64,000 nt of DNA from Pseudomonas sp. SID14000 (lineage in GTDB: Bacteria > Pseudomonadota > Gammaproteobacteria > Pseudomonadales > Pseudomonadaceae). Positions 55,318 through 63,654 of this stretch are shown piece after piece. Below the pieces are notes generated by a model. It was not told the origin of the DNA. It searched no databases and saw only the letters and a program-made list of their open reading frames with translations. Both the position numbers and the translations under genes were made by a program. The first letter of the stretch is position 1, and each line of letters starts with the position of its first letter. Where the stretch lies: assembly GCF_002165135.1 (NCBI RefSeq), contig NZ_NFZQ01000001.1:62001-126000 (forward strand). Direction: 5' to 3'.

Positions 55318-57846
55318 TCAGGTTCCCCGAGGCTTGGCCCGTGCCGTGGCCTCGGCCACCAGCGGATCATCCGGCCAGTAATGCTTGGGATAGCGCCCTT
55401 TCAGATCTTTCTTCACCTCGGCATAGGTCGTACGCCAGAAGTTGGCCAGGTCCTGGGTCACCTGCACCGGCCGGCGAGCCGGTGACAGCAGGTGCAGCTT
55501 GACCTGCTGGCGACCATTTGCAATGCGGGGGGTGTCCGCCAGGCCGAACAGCTCTTGCAAGCGCACAGCAAGGATCGGCGGCGTTTCGCTGTAGTCCAGG
55601 CGGATGTTCGAGCCGGACGGCACTGGCAGGTGCGCAGGGGCCTGTTCTTCCAGGCGCTGCGGCAGCGGCCAGGGCAACAAGTTGCGCAGCATCGAAGGCA
55701 GGTCCAGCGCGGCGAAATGGCTGAGACGCGACACCTTGCCCAGGTAAGGCTGCAACCAGTCTTCCAGGCTGGCGAGCAAGGCCTCGTCAGCCAGGTCGGG
55801 CCATTCGCTGTGGCCGTCCTTGGCCAGGTCCAGCTGACGCAGCAAGGCCACGCGCGCCTGCCATTGCCGCAGCTCGGGGGTCCAGGTCAGCAGGTTCAAG
55901 CCCTTGCGCCGGACCAGGCCAAGCAGCGCGCGAGCCCGCGCTTCGTCATCCAGGCCGGGCAGCGGCTCACGGCTGAGCACCAGCTCGCCAACCTTGACCT
56001 GGCGCTCGGCGCGCAGCACCTGTTCGCGCTCGTCCCAATCGAGGATATCCACCCGCTCGACCTGCTCGGCCAGCACGCCCTCGAGCAGCGCCGGATCGAA
56101 CTCGGCGGCCAGATAGATGCGTTCTTCGCGCTGGCCCTGGCGGCTGCCCAAGTCGGCAATCACCAGCCACGGGCACTTCATCAGCGCATCGACTTCGGCA
56201 AACAGCGCCGCACGGCCGTTGGCCAGCCGGTATTCCGCACTGCCCTCGCGGCGCTGCTGGGCGACGCGGTCGGGGTAGGCCAGCGCCAGCAGCGCGCCCA
56301 GCCAGCGTGGGTGATCGGGGTCCACAACCGGCGCGCTTGGCTTGCCACGCAGCAGGCCACGGTATTGGCGGGCCAACTGCCGGGCGCGCTGCACGCCGCC
56401 CTGACCGCCACGGGCGGCCTTGCTCTCGCCGCTGACCAGCGCCAGTCGGCTGTGCAAGTCGGCGCCACCGCCACGCTGGATATCCCGCTCACCCAGCAGC
56501 GCAGCCACATCACAGGCCATTGGTGCCAGGCCCAGATCCTGTCCGCGCAACAGCAAATGCGCGATACGTGGATGCGCCGGTAGCTCGGCCATGGCCTGGC
56601 CGTGTTCGCTGAGGTTGTCACGGCAGCCAGGCTTGAAGGCATTGAGCCGCGCCAGCAGGTCCTGGGCCTGGGCGAAAGCGGCAGTGGGGGGCTGGTCGAG
56701 CCAGCGCAGCTGCTCGGGCGTCACGCCCCAGCGCGCCAGCTGCAGGGCCAGGCCGGCCAGGTCGGCCTGCAGGATCTCGGCGCTGCCGTGGGCGGCCAGC
56801 TGGTCATGCTGGGCTTCGGACCACAGGCGGTAGCACACGCCGGGCTCAAGCCGCCCGGCACGGCCGGCGCGCTGGGTGGCGCTGGCGCGGGAGATGCGCT
56901 GGGTGTCCAGGCGGGTCATGCCGCTGCCAGGGTCGAAGCGCGGTACCCGGGCCAGGCCTGCATCGATCACCACGCGCACGCCGTCGATAGTCAGGCTGGT
57001 CTCGGCAATGTTGGTGGCCAGCACCACCTTGCGCAGGCCCTTGGGCGCCGGGTCGATGGCCGCACGCTGGGCGTTGAGATCGAGCTCGCCATGCAGCGGG
57101 CACAGCAGGACCTCCGGGCGCTCGCCCAACGCCTCCAGCAGGCTCTGGTGCACCCGGCGGATCTCGGCCTGACCTGGCAGGAATACCAGCACACTGCCTG
57201 TCTGGTCAGCCAGTGCCTGCAACACGCTGTCCACAACCCGTGGCTCGATGAACTCACCTGGCTGGAAAGGCCGCCCCCAACGGATGTCGACCGGGTGCAT
57301 GCGGCCTTCGCTGCTGACCACCGGGGCATCATCCAGCAGCCGCGAAAGACGCTCGCCCTCCAGGGTCGCGGACATCAGCAGAATCTTCAGTGGCGGGTCG
57401 TCACGCAGCAACTCCCGGCCATTCAGGCTCAACGCCAGGGCCAGGTCAGCATCGAGGCTGCGCTCGTGAAATTCGTCGAAGATCAACAGCCCCACCCCCT
57501 CCAGCGCCGGGTCGGCCTGCAGGCGACGGGTGAGGATCCCTTCGGTCACCACTTCAATGCGGGTTTTCGGCCCGACCTTGCTGTCCAGGCGGATGCGGTA
57601 GCCCACGGTTTCGCCGACCTTTTCGTCCAGCTCGCTGGCCAGCCGTTCAGCAGCCGCGCGTGCCGCAAGGCGTCGGGGCTCAAGCATGAGTATGCTCTGC
57701 CCTGCCAGCCACGGCTCGTTGAGCAGCGCCAGCGGCACGCGGGTAGTCTTGCCGGCGCCAGGTGGCGCCTCGAGCACCGCTTCGTCACGGTTTTCCAGGG
57801 CCTGGCGCAGAGCGGGCAAGACAGCATCGATCGGTAATGAAATCAT
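55318..57846 (-). CDS. hrpB: ATP-dependent helicase HrpB (DExH-box)
   Basis: An 842-residue DExH helicase. Motif I is APPGAGKTTRVPLALL, motif II DEFHERSLDADLAL (DEFH), motif III MSATLEGERL, motif V KVVLATNIAETSLTIDGVRV, and motif VI ATQRAGRAGRLEPGVCYRLW. Helicase-associated and HrpB C-terminal domains follow (ESKAARGGQGGVQRARQLAR; QDLANFWRTTYAEVKKDLKG then RYPKHYWPDDP). The length agrees with the family. HrpB acts on RNA; its physiological role is poorly known. Confidence 0.95.
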   Translation of the reverse strand: MISLPIDAVLPALRQALENRDEAVLEAPPGAGKTTRVPLALLNEPWLAGQSILMLEPRRLAARAAAERLASELDEKVGETVGYRIRLDSKVGPKTRIEVVTEGILTRRLQADPALEGVGLLIFDEFHERSLDADLALALSLNGRELLRDDPPLKILLMSATLEGERLSRLLDDAPVVSSEGRMHPVDIRWGRPFQPGEFIEPRVVDSVLQALADQTGSVLVFLPGQAEIRRVHQSLLEALGERPEVLLCPLHGELDLNAQRAAIDPAPKGLRKVVLATNIAETSLTIDGVRVVIDAGLARVPRFDPGSGMTRLDTQRISRASATQRAGRAGRLEPGVCYRLWSEAQHDQLAAHGSAEILQADLAGLALQLARWGVTPEQLRWLDQPPTAAFAQAQDLLARLNAFKPGCRDNLSEHGQAMAELPAHPRIAHLLLRGQDLGLAPMACDVAALLGERDIQRGGGADLHSRLALVSGESKAARGGQGGVQRARQLARQYRGLLRGKPSAPVVDPDHPRWLGALLALAYPDRVAQQRREGSAEYRLANGRAALFAEVDALMKCPWLVIADLGSRQGQREERIYLAAEFDPALLEGVLAEQVERVDILDWDEREQVLRAERQVKVGELVLSREPLPGLDDEARARALLGLVRRKGLNLLTWTPELRQWQARVALLRQLDLAKDGHSEWPDLADEALLASLEDWLQPYLGKVSRLSHFAALDLPSMLRNLLPWPLPQRLEEQAPAHLPVPSGSNIRLDYSETPPILAVRLQELFGLADTPRIANGRQQVKLHLLSPARRPVQVTQDLANFWRTTYAEVKKDLKGRYPKHYWPDDPLVAEATARAKPRGT

Positions 57847-57961
57847 GGTGGTCCTCGAACAGTCTCGCGAGTATAACGGCGAACCCAGCCTGCTCTATCA
57901 TGGTCTTAGCTTCAGGTGCAGGCGCTTCGCTTGCCCTGCTGAATACCTTTCGGAGATTTAC

Positions 57962-58381
57962 ATGCGCATCCCAACCCGCGTCATCGGTGGCGCCCTCATC
58001 GTCACCTTGCTGACCCAACTGACCGCCTGCGGCACCATTCTCTATCCGGAACGTCGCGGCCAGATCGGCGGCAAGATCGACCCTGTGGTTGCCGCGATGG
58101 ATGCCATCGGCATCCTGTTCTACGTGATCCCGGGGCTGATCGCCTTCGGTATCGACTTCGCCACGGGCGCCATTTATTACTCAGGCGGGCGATCCGCCCA
58201 GGTCGACCCGGTCAAACTGCGCGAGGCTGTCAGCCCCGATGGCAAGGTCGACAACCTGAAGCTGCAGGCCATTCTCGAAAGCGAACTGGGCCAGCGCCTG
58301 CCGCTGAACGACCCACGGCTGATCCAGCATCGCGGCAGCATCGAGCAACTGGCCAGCCTGGGCCTGGTGCCTGCAGTCTGA
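57962..58381 (+). CDS. Small lipoprotein of unknown function
   Basis: The ATG at 57962 follows CGGAG and gives 139 residues with a lipobox LTAC ending at Cys23 (MRIPTRVIGGALIVTLLTQL). Conserved-looking parts are GTILYPERRGQIGGKIDPVV and a hydrophobic segment AMDAIGILFYVIPGLIAFGI then DFATGAIYYSGG. Relatives in Pseudomonas are uncharacterised. It is co-directional with the cation transporter gene 22 bases downstream. Confidence 0.85.
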   Translation: MRIPTRVIGGALIVTLLTQLTACGTILYPERRGQIGGKIDPVVAAMDAIGILFYVIPGLIAFGIDFATGAIYYSGGRSAQVDPVKLREAVSPDGKVDNLKLQAILESELGQRLPLNDPRLIQHRGSIEQLASLGLVPAV

Positions 58382-58403
58382 ACCACAAGGACACTGACCA
58401 CGG

Positions 58404-59276
58404 ATGACAACCACCCCGGCTGAACACCAGCGCCTGCTACGCTTGGCCACCCGCGCCTCGCTGGCGGTGGCCAGCATCCTGGTCCTGAGCAAGGCGCTGG
58501 CCTGGTGGCTGAGCGGCTCGGTCAGCCTGCTGGCCGGGCTGACCGACTCGGCCCTGGATGCCGTTGCCTCGTTCCTCAATCTGCTCGCCGTGCACTACGC
58601 CCTGCGCCCGGCCGACGACGACCACCGTTTTGGCCACGGCAAGGCCGAAGCCTTGGCCGGTATGGCGCAGGCGCTGTTCATCGGGGTCAGTGCGGTGCTG
58701 ATCGGGGTGCAGGCGGTGGATCGCCTGCACACCCCGCAACCCTTGGGTGATACCACCATCGGTATCGCGGTAATGCTGCTGTCGCTGGTGCTGACACTTG
58801 CCCTGCTGGCACTGCAACACAAGGTCATCCGCCTGACCGGTTCCACGGCGGTGCGGGCCGACTCCCTGCACTACCGCTCGGACCTGCTGCTCAACGGCAG
58901 CATCCTGCTTGCCCTGCTGCTGGCACGCTTTGGCTGGCCGCAACTGGATGCGCTGTTCGGCCTGGGAATCGCCGTCTACATCCTCTGGAGCGCGCTGCAG
59001 ATCGCCCGGGAGAGTACGGCCATCCTGATGGACCAGGAACTGCCCGGCGACGTTGGCGAGGCCATGGCGGCGCTGGTGCTGTCCATTCCCGGGGTCGAAG
59101 GCGTGCATGACCTGCGTACGCGAGTGTCGGGCAACCAGTGGTTCGTGCAGCTGCATCTGGAGATGCCGGGGCAGTTACCGCTGCATGAAGCGCACGGGTT
59201 GTGCGTGGAGGCCTCGAGGGTGATCCGCCAGCGTTACCCACAGGCAGATGTGATGGTACATGCGGATCCGGTGTGA
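58404..59276 (+). CDS. fieF: Cation diffusion facilitator (FieF/YiiP-like)
   Basis: A 290-residue inner-membrane metal exporter (Zn/Fe). Transmembrane site A has D-x3-D in LLAGLTDSALDAVASFLNLL (Asp48, Asp52), with the paired HYRSDLLLNG in helix 5. The loop DDDHRFGHGKAEALAGMAQA is the FieF signature. The C-terminal cytoplasmic domain has IPGVEGVHDLRTRVSGNQWF, VQLHLEMPGQLPLHEAHGL and the final VMVHADPV. It probably exports divalent metal ions using the proton gradient. Confidence 0.92.
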   Translation: MTTTPAEHQRLLRLATRASLAVASILVLSKALAWWLSGSVSLLAGLTDSALDAVASFLNLLAVHYALRPADDDHRFGHGKAEALAGMAQALFIGVSAVLIGVQAVDRLHTPQPLGDTTIGIAVMLLSLVLTLALLALQHKVIRLTGSTAVRADSLHYRSDLLLNGSILLALLLARFGWPQLDALFGLGIAVYILWSALQIARESTAILMDQELPGDVGEAMAALVLSIPGVEGVHDLRTRVSGNQWFVQLHLEMPGQLPLHEAHGLCVEASRVIRQRYPQADVMVHADPV

Positions 59277-59290
59277 ATCAGTGTGCGTAA

Positions 59291-59377
59291 CTGTGGGAGC
59301 GGGTTTACCCGCGAACACCGGCACAGCCGGTGCCATGCACCGCGTCGCATTCTTCGCGGGTAAACCCGCTCCCACAG
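59291..59377. repeat. REPIN: two inverted REP elements
   Basis: CTGTGGGAGCGGGTTTACCC-GCGAACACC and the inverse ending GGGTAAACCCGCTCCCACAG. The internal hairpin is CCGGCACAGCCGG. It lies between convergent fieF and DUF6515 genes. Confidence 0.88.
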
Positions 59378-59406
59378 GGCTCTCCGTTGCAGGGACGTGT
59401 CCCGCT

Positions 59407-60192
59407 TCAGTTGATACTGTAGCCCCGGCCACTGAAGCAAGCGCCCATCGCCCGCCGGTAGTTGTCCACCACATTGGCCGGCGGCGCGTACGTCGCCGTC
59501 GCCGGGTCGAAGCCTGACTGGCTCACCGCCCAGCGGTGGCACTGGTAACGGTCCTGGTCCTGCTGCTCCTGGCCCTGCCCATACATCGGGTAGGCCACCA
59601 CGTCATAGCCACCGCCTACAGGTGCCGGCCCGGCAACCGGAGGGTTGACCACCACATATTCGCGGCTGTCGGCCAGGTACTGGTAATAGGTATCGGCCAC
59701 CAGGAAGAACAGCGCCCCGCCCAGCCAGACTTCCCGCGCATAGGGCGGCAGGTAGTTGACCCGTACGCCGTAGGGCGGGGTCACCACGACATAACGGCCA
59801 CCGTGGGGGCGGTACCAGTAACCACCGGAGTAGAAGTAGTCATCGCCACGGTAGGGAACTTTCCAGTAGCGGTCCGGGAAATGATCGATGGTATGCCCCG
59901 GGCGATACTGCGGTCCTGGCCCCCAGCCATTGCCATGCCCACCCGGGCGCCCCTGCCAGTCACCGCCAGGCCGTTGCCCCGGGCCACCGGCTTCCCAGTA
60001 GCGGTTATCGCCATGGCGGCGGGGAATGTCCTGGTAGTAGCCCTGGCGTGGCGGCTGGGTCTGCTGCACTTCGTCACGCGAATTGAGCGAGCGGCCCGAC
60101 GCCCCCTCGCCCGGCCCTTCGGCCATGGCCCCGAGGCTGATGCTCACCCCCAACATACCAACACCTGCCAACTGCCAGATGCGCGACTTCAT
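59407..60192 (-). CDS. Exported DUF6515-family protein
   Basis: The ATG at 60190-60192 gives 261 residues. The Sec signal peptide is MKSRIWQLAGVGMLGVSISL with cleavage near GAMA-EGPG. The middle is low complexity and rich in Gly, Pro, Arg and Trp (GQRPGGDWQGRPGGHGNGWG). The conserved region includes DDYFYSGGYWYRPHGGRYVV and YGVRVNYLPPYAREVWLGGA. The C-terminus has two cysteines (DRYQCHRWAVSQSGFDP; RAMGACFSGRGYSIN). Function unknown; secreted to the periplasm or outer membrane. Confidence 0.83.
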   Translation of the reverse strand: MKSRIWQLAGVGMLGVSISLGAMAEGPGEGASGRSLNSRDEVQQTQPPRQGYYQDIPRRHGDNRYWEAGGPGQRPGGDWQGRPGGHGNGWGPGPQYRPGHTIDHFPDRYWKVPYRGDDYFYSGGYWYRPHGGRYVVVTPPYGVRVNYLPPYAREVWLGGALFFLVADTYYQYLADSREYVVVNPPVAGPAPVGGGYDVVAYPMYGQGQEQQDQDRYQCHRWAVSQSGFDPATATYAPPANVVDNYRRAMGACFSGRGYSIN

Positions 60193-60274
60193 GCTGTTCC
60201 TCTCGGTAGAAAATACGGCAACCACAGCCAGTCTACCGCGCCCGTAACGCAGGCCAATTAAATTTCCGGACATG

Positions 60275-60300
60275 AAAAAAGGGAGGCCGCTGGGCCTCCC
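60275..60300 (-). terminator. Intrinsic terminator facing the minus strand, no gene upstream
   Basis: On the minus strand the stem GGGAGGCC-CAGC-GGCCTCCC is followed by six T. It lies upstream of the DUF6515 gene, so it must end a transcript coming from 60300-60590, where no minus-strand gene is seen. Confidence 0.8.
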
Positions 60301-60480
60301 TTCAGGAATTGTCGTCCGTGCTCGGCACTTGTGGCGCCGGCTCACCTCACACCGTCTTCTGGAAGGTGTGTAGCCCGGGGGCCTGGCGGATCCTGTTGGA
60401 TGGCTGGCCGCGACCGCCCGCCTAGGGCGCGTCGCCGTGGACTGATGTCCGGGCAGTGATTCTGTGGATAAAGATAGCGG
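60275..60480 (-). ncRNA. Candidate small RNA ending at the 60275-60300 terminator
   Basis: The only explanation I see for the strong minus-strand terminator is a noncoding transcript from this 200-base region between the DUF6515 and Lrp genes. The region is GC-rich with several inverted segments (GCCGGCGCC; ACACACCTTCCAGAAGACGG then TGTGAG). The upstream boundary is a guess; I see no consensus promoter. It could also be a leader or attenuator of a divergent promoter. Confidence 0.35.
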
Positions 60481-60588
60481 AGTAGTTGCGGCAGATGATT
60501 GCGAAGATTGCTCAGACAAATAGCACTTGCGCAATTTTTCACCCTGGATTGATAATTCACCGCAATCCGAACAGAAAAGGCATAACCC

Positions 60589-61065
60589 ATGAGCAAACTT
60601 GATCGCTACGACCTGAGCATCCTCGCCGAATTGCAGCGCGATGCGCGCATTTCCAACCAGGAACTGGCCGAACGCATCGGTCTGTCGCCTTCGCCATGCT
60701 CGCGTCGGGTCAAGCAACTGGAGGACGATGGCTACATCTCGCGCCAGGTGGCCCTGCTCGACCGCAAGAAGCTGGGGCTGAGCCTGACTGCCTACGTGCT
60801 GATCGGCATGGACCGCCACACCCCAGAGCGTTTCGAAACCTTCGAGGCGGCCATCCGCAACCTGCCACAGGTGCTCGAATGCAGCCTGGTCACTGGCATG
60901 GATGCCGACTACCAACTGAAAGTGGTGGTGCCCGACATGGACCACTACCAGAAACTGCTGCTAGGCAGCCTGACCCGTATTGAAGGCGTCACCAGCGTAC
61001 GTTCGAGCTTCGTACTGAACCAGGTGCTGGCCAGCACCGAGCTGCCATTGACCCACCTGCGTTAA
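60589..61065 (+). CDS. Lrp/AsnC-family transcriptional regulator
   Basis: A 158-residue Lrp-type regulator. The helix-turn-helix is at about residues 5-50 (DLSILAELQRDARISNQELA, ERIGLSPSPCSRRVKQLEDD). The RAM effector domain follows (LGLSLTAYVLIGMDRHTPER, LECSLVTGMDADYQLKVVVP, LTRIEGVTSVRSSFVLNQV). It probably binds an amino acid. No target gene is adjacent apart from its own upstream region. Confidence 0.93.
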   Translation: MSKLDRYDLSILAELQRDARISNQELAERIGLSPSPCSRRVKQLEDDGYISRQVALLDRKKLGLSLTAYVLIGMDRHTPERFETFEAAIRNLPQVLECSLVTGMDADYQLKVVVPDMDHYQKLLLGSLTRIEGVTSVRSSFVLNQVLASTELPLTHLR

Positions 61066-61083
61066 TTGCCTACGCAAGCAGGC

Positions 61084-61089
61084 GTATAA
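61084..61089 (+). promoter_or_regulatory. -10 box upstream of the DUF2788 gene
   Basis: Perfect TATAAT 30 bases before the ATG at 61120. A -35 is not obvious. Confidence 0.45.
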
Positions 61090-61119
61090 TCGGACGCTCA
61101 ACCCGCCTGGAGAACACCG

Positions 61120-61323
61120 ATGGATCCCGCCGTATTCGAAGAGTGGATGATGATCATCCTGGTCACCGTGTTGATCGGTTTCATGGGTTTCATCGTCTGG
61201 GACCTGGCGAAAAAGTCCAAGGCCGGGCGCTTCGGGACGCTGATCCTGTTCTTCGTGCTGGGGCTGGGGGTGTTGGCCTTTATCATCAAGAGCGTGGTGG
61301 TGGGGTTTCTCGAAGGGGTGTAG
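61120..61323 (+). CDS. DUF2788 small membrane protein
   Basis: A 67-residue protein with two transmembrane helices (WMMIILVTVLIGFMGFIVWD and LILFFVLGLGVLAFIIKSVV) joined by a basic loop (LAKKSKAGRFG). It matches the DUF2788 pattern common in gammaproteobacteria. GGAGAA precedes the start. Function unknown. Confidence 0.85.
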   Translation: MDPAVFEEWMMIILVTVLIGFMGFIVWDLAKKSKAGRFGTLILFFVLGLGVLAFIIKSVVVGFLEGV

Positions 61324-61331
61324 AAAATTCA

Positions 61332-61364
61332 GGGCCATTCGCGGGCACGCCCGCGAATAGGCCC
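61332..61364. terminator. Hairpin between convergent DUF2788 and rluE genes
   Basis: Stem ATTCGCGGGC-AC-GCCCGCGAAT (10 bp) is flanked by GGGCC and GGCCC, which may extend it. No T-run is present. It resembles the core of a REP unit. Confidence 0.5.
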
Positions 61365-61374
61365 TTGAACCGGA

Positions 61375-62007
61375 CTAAAGCTTGGCGGCCACTTCGCGCC
61401 AGCACCCCTGCTCCAACCCATCCAGCGCCCAGTCGCCAATCCGCACCCGCACCAACCGCAAGGTCGGTAACCCCACCGCCGCCGTCATCCGCCGCACCTG
61501 GCGGTTACGCCCTTCGCGAATCACCAGCTCCAGCCAGCTGGTCGGCACGCTCTTGCGAAAACGCACCGGCGGATTGCGCGGCCACAGTTCGGGCTCGTCC
61601 AGGCGCCGCGCCTCGGCCGGCAAGGTCGGCCCGTCGTTCAGCTCCACGCCATCGCGCAAGCGCTGCAACTGCTCCTCGCTCGGCTCCCCCTCCACCTGAA
61701 CCCAGTAAGTCTTGGCCAGCTTGTGCTTCGGATCGGCAATGCGTGCCTGCAGGCCACCATCGTTGGTCAGCAGCAACAGGCCTTCACTGTCGCGGTCCAG
61801 CCGCCCGGCCGGGTACACGCCCGGGATGTCGATGTAGTCCTTGAGTGTTGCGCGCCCATCGCCGTCGCTGAACTGGGTCAGCACGTCGAACGGTTTGTTG
61901 AACAGGATCAGGCGCGGCTCGGCCGGTGGCGCCTTGGGCTGGCGACGCGGGCCGGCGGCAGGCCGCGCCTGGGGGCGGCGCGGCTTGGAACGGGGTGGCA
62001 GTGACAT
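61375..62007 (-). CDS. rluE: 23S rRNA pseudouridine synthase RluE-like
   Basis: A 210-residue RsuA/RluE-family pseudouridine synthase without an S4 domain. The N-terminal 30 residues are basic and disordered ([20 protein letters not shown]). The catalytic Asp is in [20 protein letters not shown]. Other family parts are [29 protein letters not shown] and [20 protein letters not shown]. The absent S4 domain and size fit RluE, which modifies U2457 of 23S rRNA in E. coli. It is 6 bases from amn. Confidence 0.9.
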   Translation of the reverse strand: MSLPPRSKPRRPQARPAAGPRRQPKAPPAEPRLILFNKPFDVLTQFSDGDGRATLKDYIDIPGVYPAGRLDRDSEGLLLLTNDGGLQARIADPKHKLAKTYWVQVEGEPSEEQLQRLRDGVELNDGPTLPAEARRLDEPELWPRNPPVRFRKSVPTSWLELVIREGRNRQVRRMTAAVGLPTLRLVRVRIGDWALDGLEQGCWREVAAKL

Positions 62008-62013
62008 GGATCC

Positions 62014-63477
62014 TCAGCGGAACGGCGGCTCATCGAAACTGCGCAGTTTACGCGAGTGCAGCGAGTTGAGCTCGGTGCGCAGCAGGTCGAGGGCGGCAAT
62101 GCCGATCTTCAAATGCTGGCTGACCGCCCGGTTGTAGAAGGCGTTGGCCGAGCCCGGCAGCTTGATTTCGCTGTGCAGCGGCTTGTCGGACACACACAGC
62201 AAGGTGCCGTAAGGCACGCGCAAGCGGTAACCCTGGGCAGCGATGGTACCGCTTTCCATGTCAACCGCCACGGCACGCGACAAGTTGATCAGCGGCCGTT
62301 CCTGGGCCCAGCGCAGCTCCCAGTTGCGGTCGTCGTAGGTCAACACGGTGCCGGTGCGCAAGCGCTTCTTCAGCTGTTCGCCACGCTCGCCGGTGACCTG
62401 CGCCGCAGCTTCCTGCAAGGCCAGCTGTACTTCGGCCAAGGCCGGAATCGGGATGTTCGGCGGCACCACCCGGTCAAGAATGCCGTCACGGCGCATGTAG
62501 GCGTGGGCCAGCACATAGTCGCCGATGGTCTGCGACTGCCGCAGGCCGCCGCAGTGACCGATCATCAGCCAGCAATGCGGGCGCAGCACGGCCAGGTGGT
62601 CGGTGATGTTCTTGGCATTGGACGGGCCGACGCCGATGTTGACCAGCGTGACGCCGTCGCCATCGGCGGCAATCAGGTGATACGCCGGCATCTGGTAGCG
62701 GTGCCAGACCACACTGGCCACCAGGGCCTGGGTTTCACCGTGGTCCATGCCCTTGTCGATCACCACGTTGCCCGGCAGCACCATGCGCACGAAGCGCGGG
62801 TCGTCACGCAACTGGTCGAGGCCGTGGCTGATGAACTGGTCGACATAGCGGTGATAGTTGGTCAGCAGGATCCACGGCTGCACATGGCGCCAGTCGCTGC
62901 CCGTGTAGTGCACCAGGCGGCGCAGCGAGAAGTCGACCCGCGCGGCATCGAACAGCGCCAGCGGCAGGGTTTCGGCGCCGCCCCAGTCATACAGCCCGTC
63001 GGCGATGTTGTCGGTGGCGGCCGACAGGTCGGTGCTGGGGAACACTCGCGCCAGCTGCGCAGCGGTGATACCGCTGCCGGCCAGCTCGTCGCCCTGGTCG
63101 ACCACGTAGGGGTAAGGAATGTTCTGTTCGCTGACACCAACCTCTACCGTGACGGTGTAGTCGTGCATCAACGGGCGCAGTTGCTCCAGCAGGTAGCCAC
63201 GGAAAGCAGCCGGCTGGGTAATGGTGACGCTGTAGGTGCCGGCCACCTGGACCTTGGCGTAAGCCCGCGTGGTGGCGGCAACTTCACCGTGGCTGTAGTA
63301 GGTCAGGCGCAGCGCCGGGTAACGGAACAGGTCTCGCTCTTCGGCGCCCGGTTCGGTACGGTCCTTCAGGTAACGCTTGAGGGCCTGGCTAAGGGCCCCG
63401 GTGGCCTGGTCATGCAGGGCCGCCAGACGGTCGACGGCCTGTTCGGGGGTATCAACGACTACAAAAGCTTGGCTCAC
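62014..63477 (-). CDS. amn: AMP nucleosidase
   Basis: Cleaves AMP to adenine and ribose 5-phosphate. The GTG at 63475-63477 has AGGAAG upstream and gives 487 residues (SQAFVVVDTPEQAVDRLAAL), close to E. coli Amn (484). The N-terminal AMP nucleosidase domain (ALRLTYYSHGEVAATTRAYA) is followed by a PNP/UDP phosphorylase-type domain (PHCWLMIGHCGGLRQSQTIG; AVDMESGTIAAQGYRLRVPY; LLCVSDKPLHSEIKLPGSA). It is co-directional with rluE and spaced by only 6 bases. Confidence 0.95.
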   Translation of the reverse strand: MSQAFVVVDTPEQAVDRLAALHDQATGALSQALKRYLKDRTEPGAEERDLFRYPALRLTYYSHGEVAATTRAYAKVQVAGTYSVTITQPAAFRGYLLEQLRPLMHDYTVTVEVGVSEQNIPYPYVVDQGDELAGSGITAAQLARVFPSTDLSAATDNIADGLYDWGGAETLPLALFDAARVDFSLRRLVHYTGSDWRHVQPWILLTNYHRYVDQFISHGLDQLRDDPRFVRMVLPGNVVIDKGMDHGETQALVASVVWHRYQMPAYHLIAADGDGVTLVNIGVGPSNAKNITDHLAVLRPHCWLMIGHCGGLRQSQTIGDYVLAHAYMRRDGILDRVVPPNIPIPALAEVQLALQEAAAQVTGERGEQLKKRLRTGTVLTYDDRNWELRWAQERPLINLSRAVAVDMESGTIAAQGYRLRVPYGTLLCVSDKPLHSEIKLPGSANAFYNRAVSQHLKIGIAALDLLRTELNSLHSRKLRSFDEPPFR

Positions 63478-63563
63478 ACTGTGCTTCCTGTCTGGACGTG
63501 CATGTGAACCATCTTGCCTGCCTTCTTGGGTAAATACACCCCCATTGATCGGTGTTGGCTTCA

Positions 63564-63649
63564 TTCGCGGGCATGCCCGCTCCCACAGGTACAGCACAGC
63601 ACTCGAACACCGTGAAGCCCCTGTGGGAGCGGGCGTGCCCGCGAAGAAG
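63564..63649. repeat. REPIN: two inverted REP elements, variant core
   Basis: ATTCGCGGGCATGCCCGCTC then CCACAGG, and the inverse CCTGTGGGAGCGGGCGTGCC then CGCGAAG. The central TTTA of the main type is replaced by a CGTG/CATG core. It lies between amn and the acyl-CoA dehydrogenase gene. Confidence 0.85.
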
Positions 63650-63654
63650 CCAGC

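Noticed and set aside
62056..63507. 483-codon plus-strand frame opposite amn
   Set aside because: Antisense shadow of AMP nucleosidase; Gln/Val/Gly-rich and motif-free.
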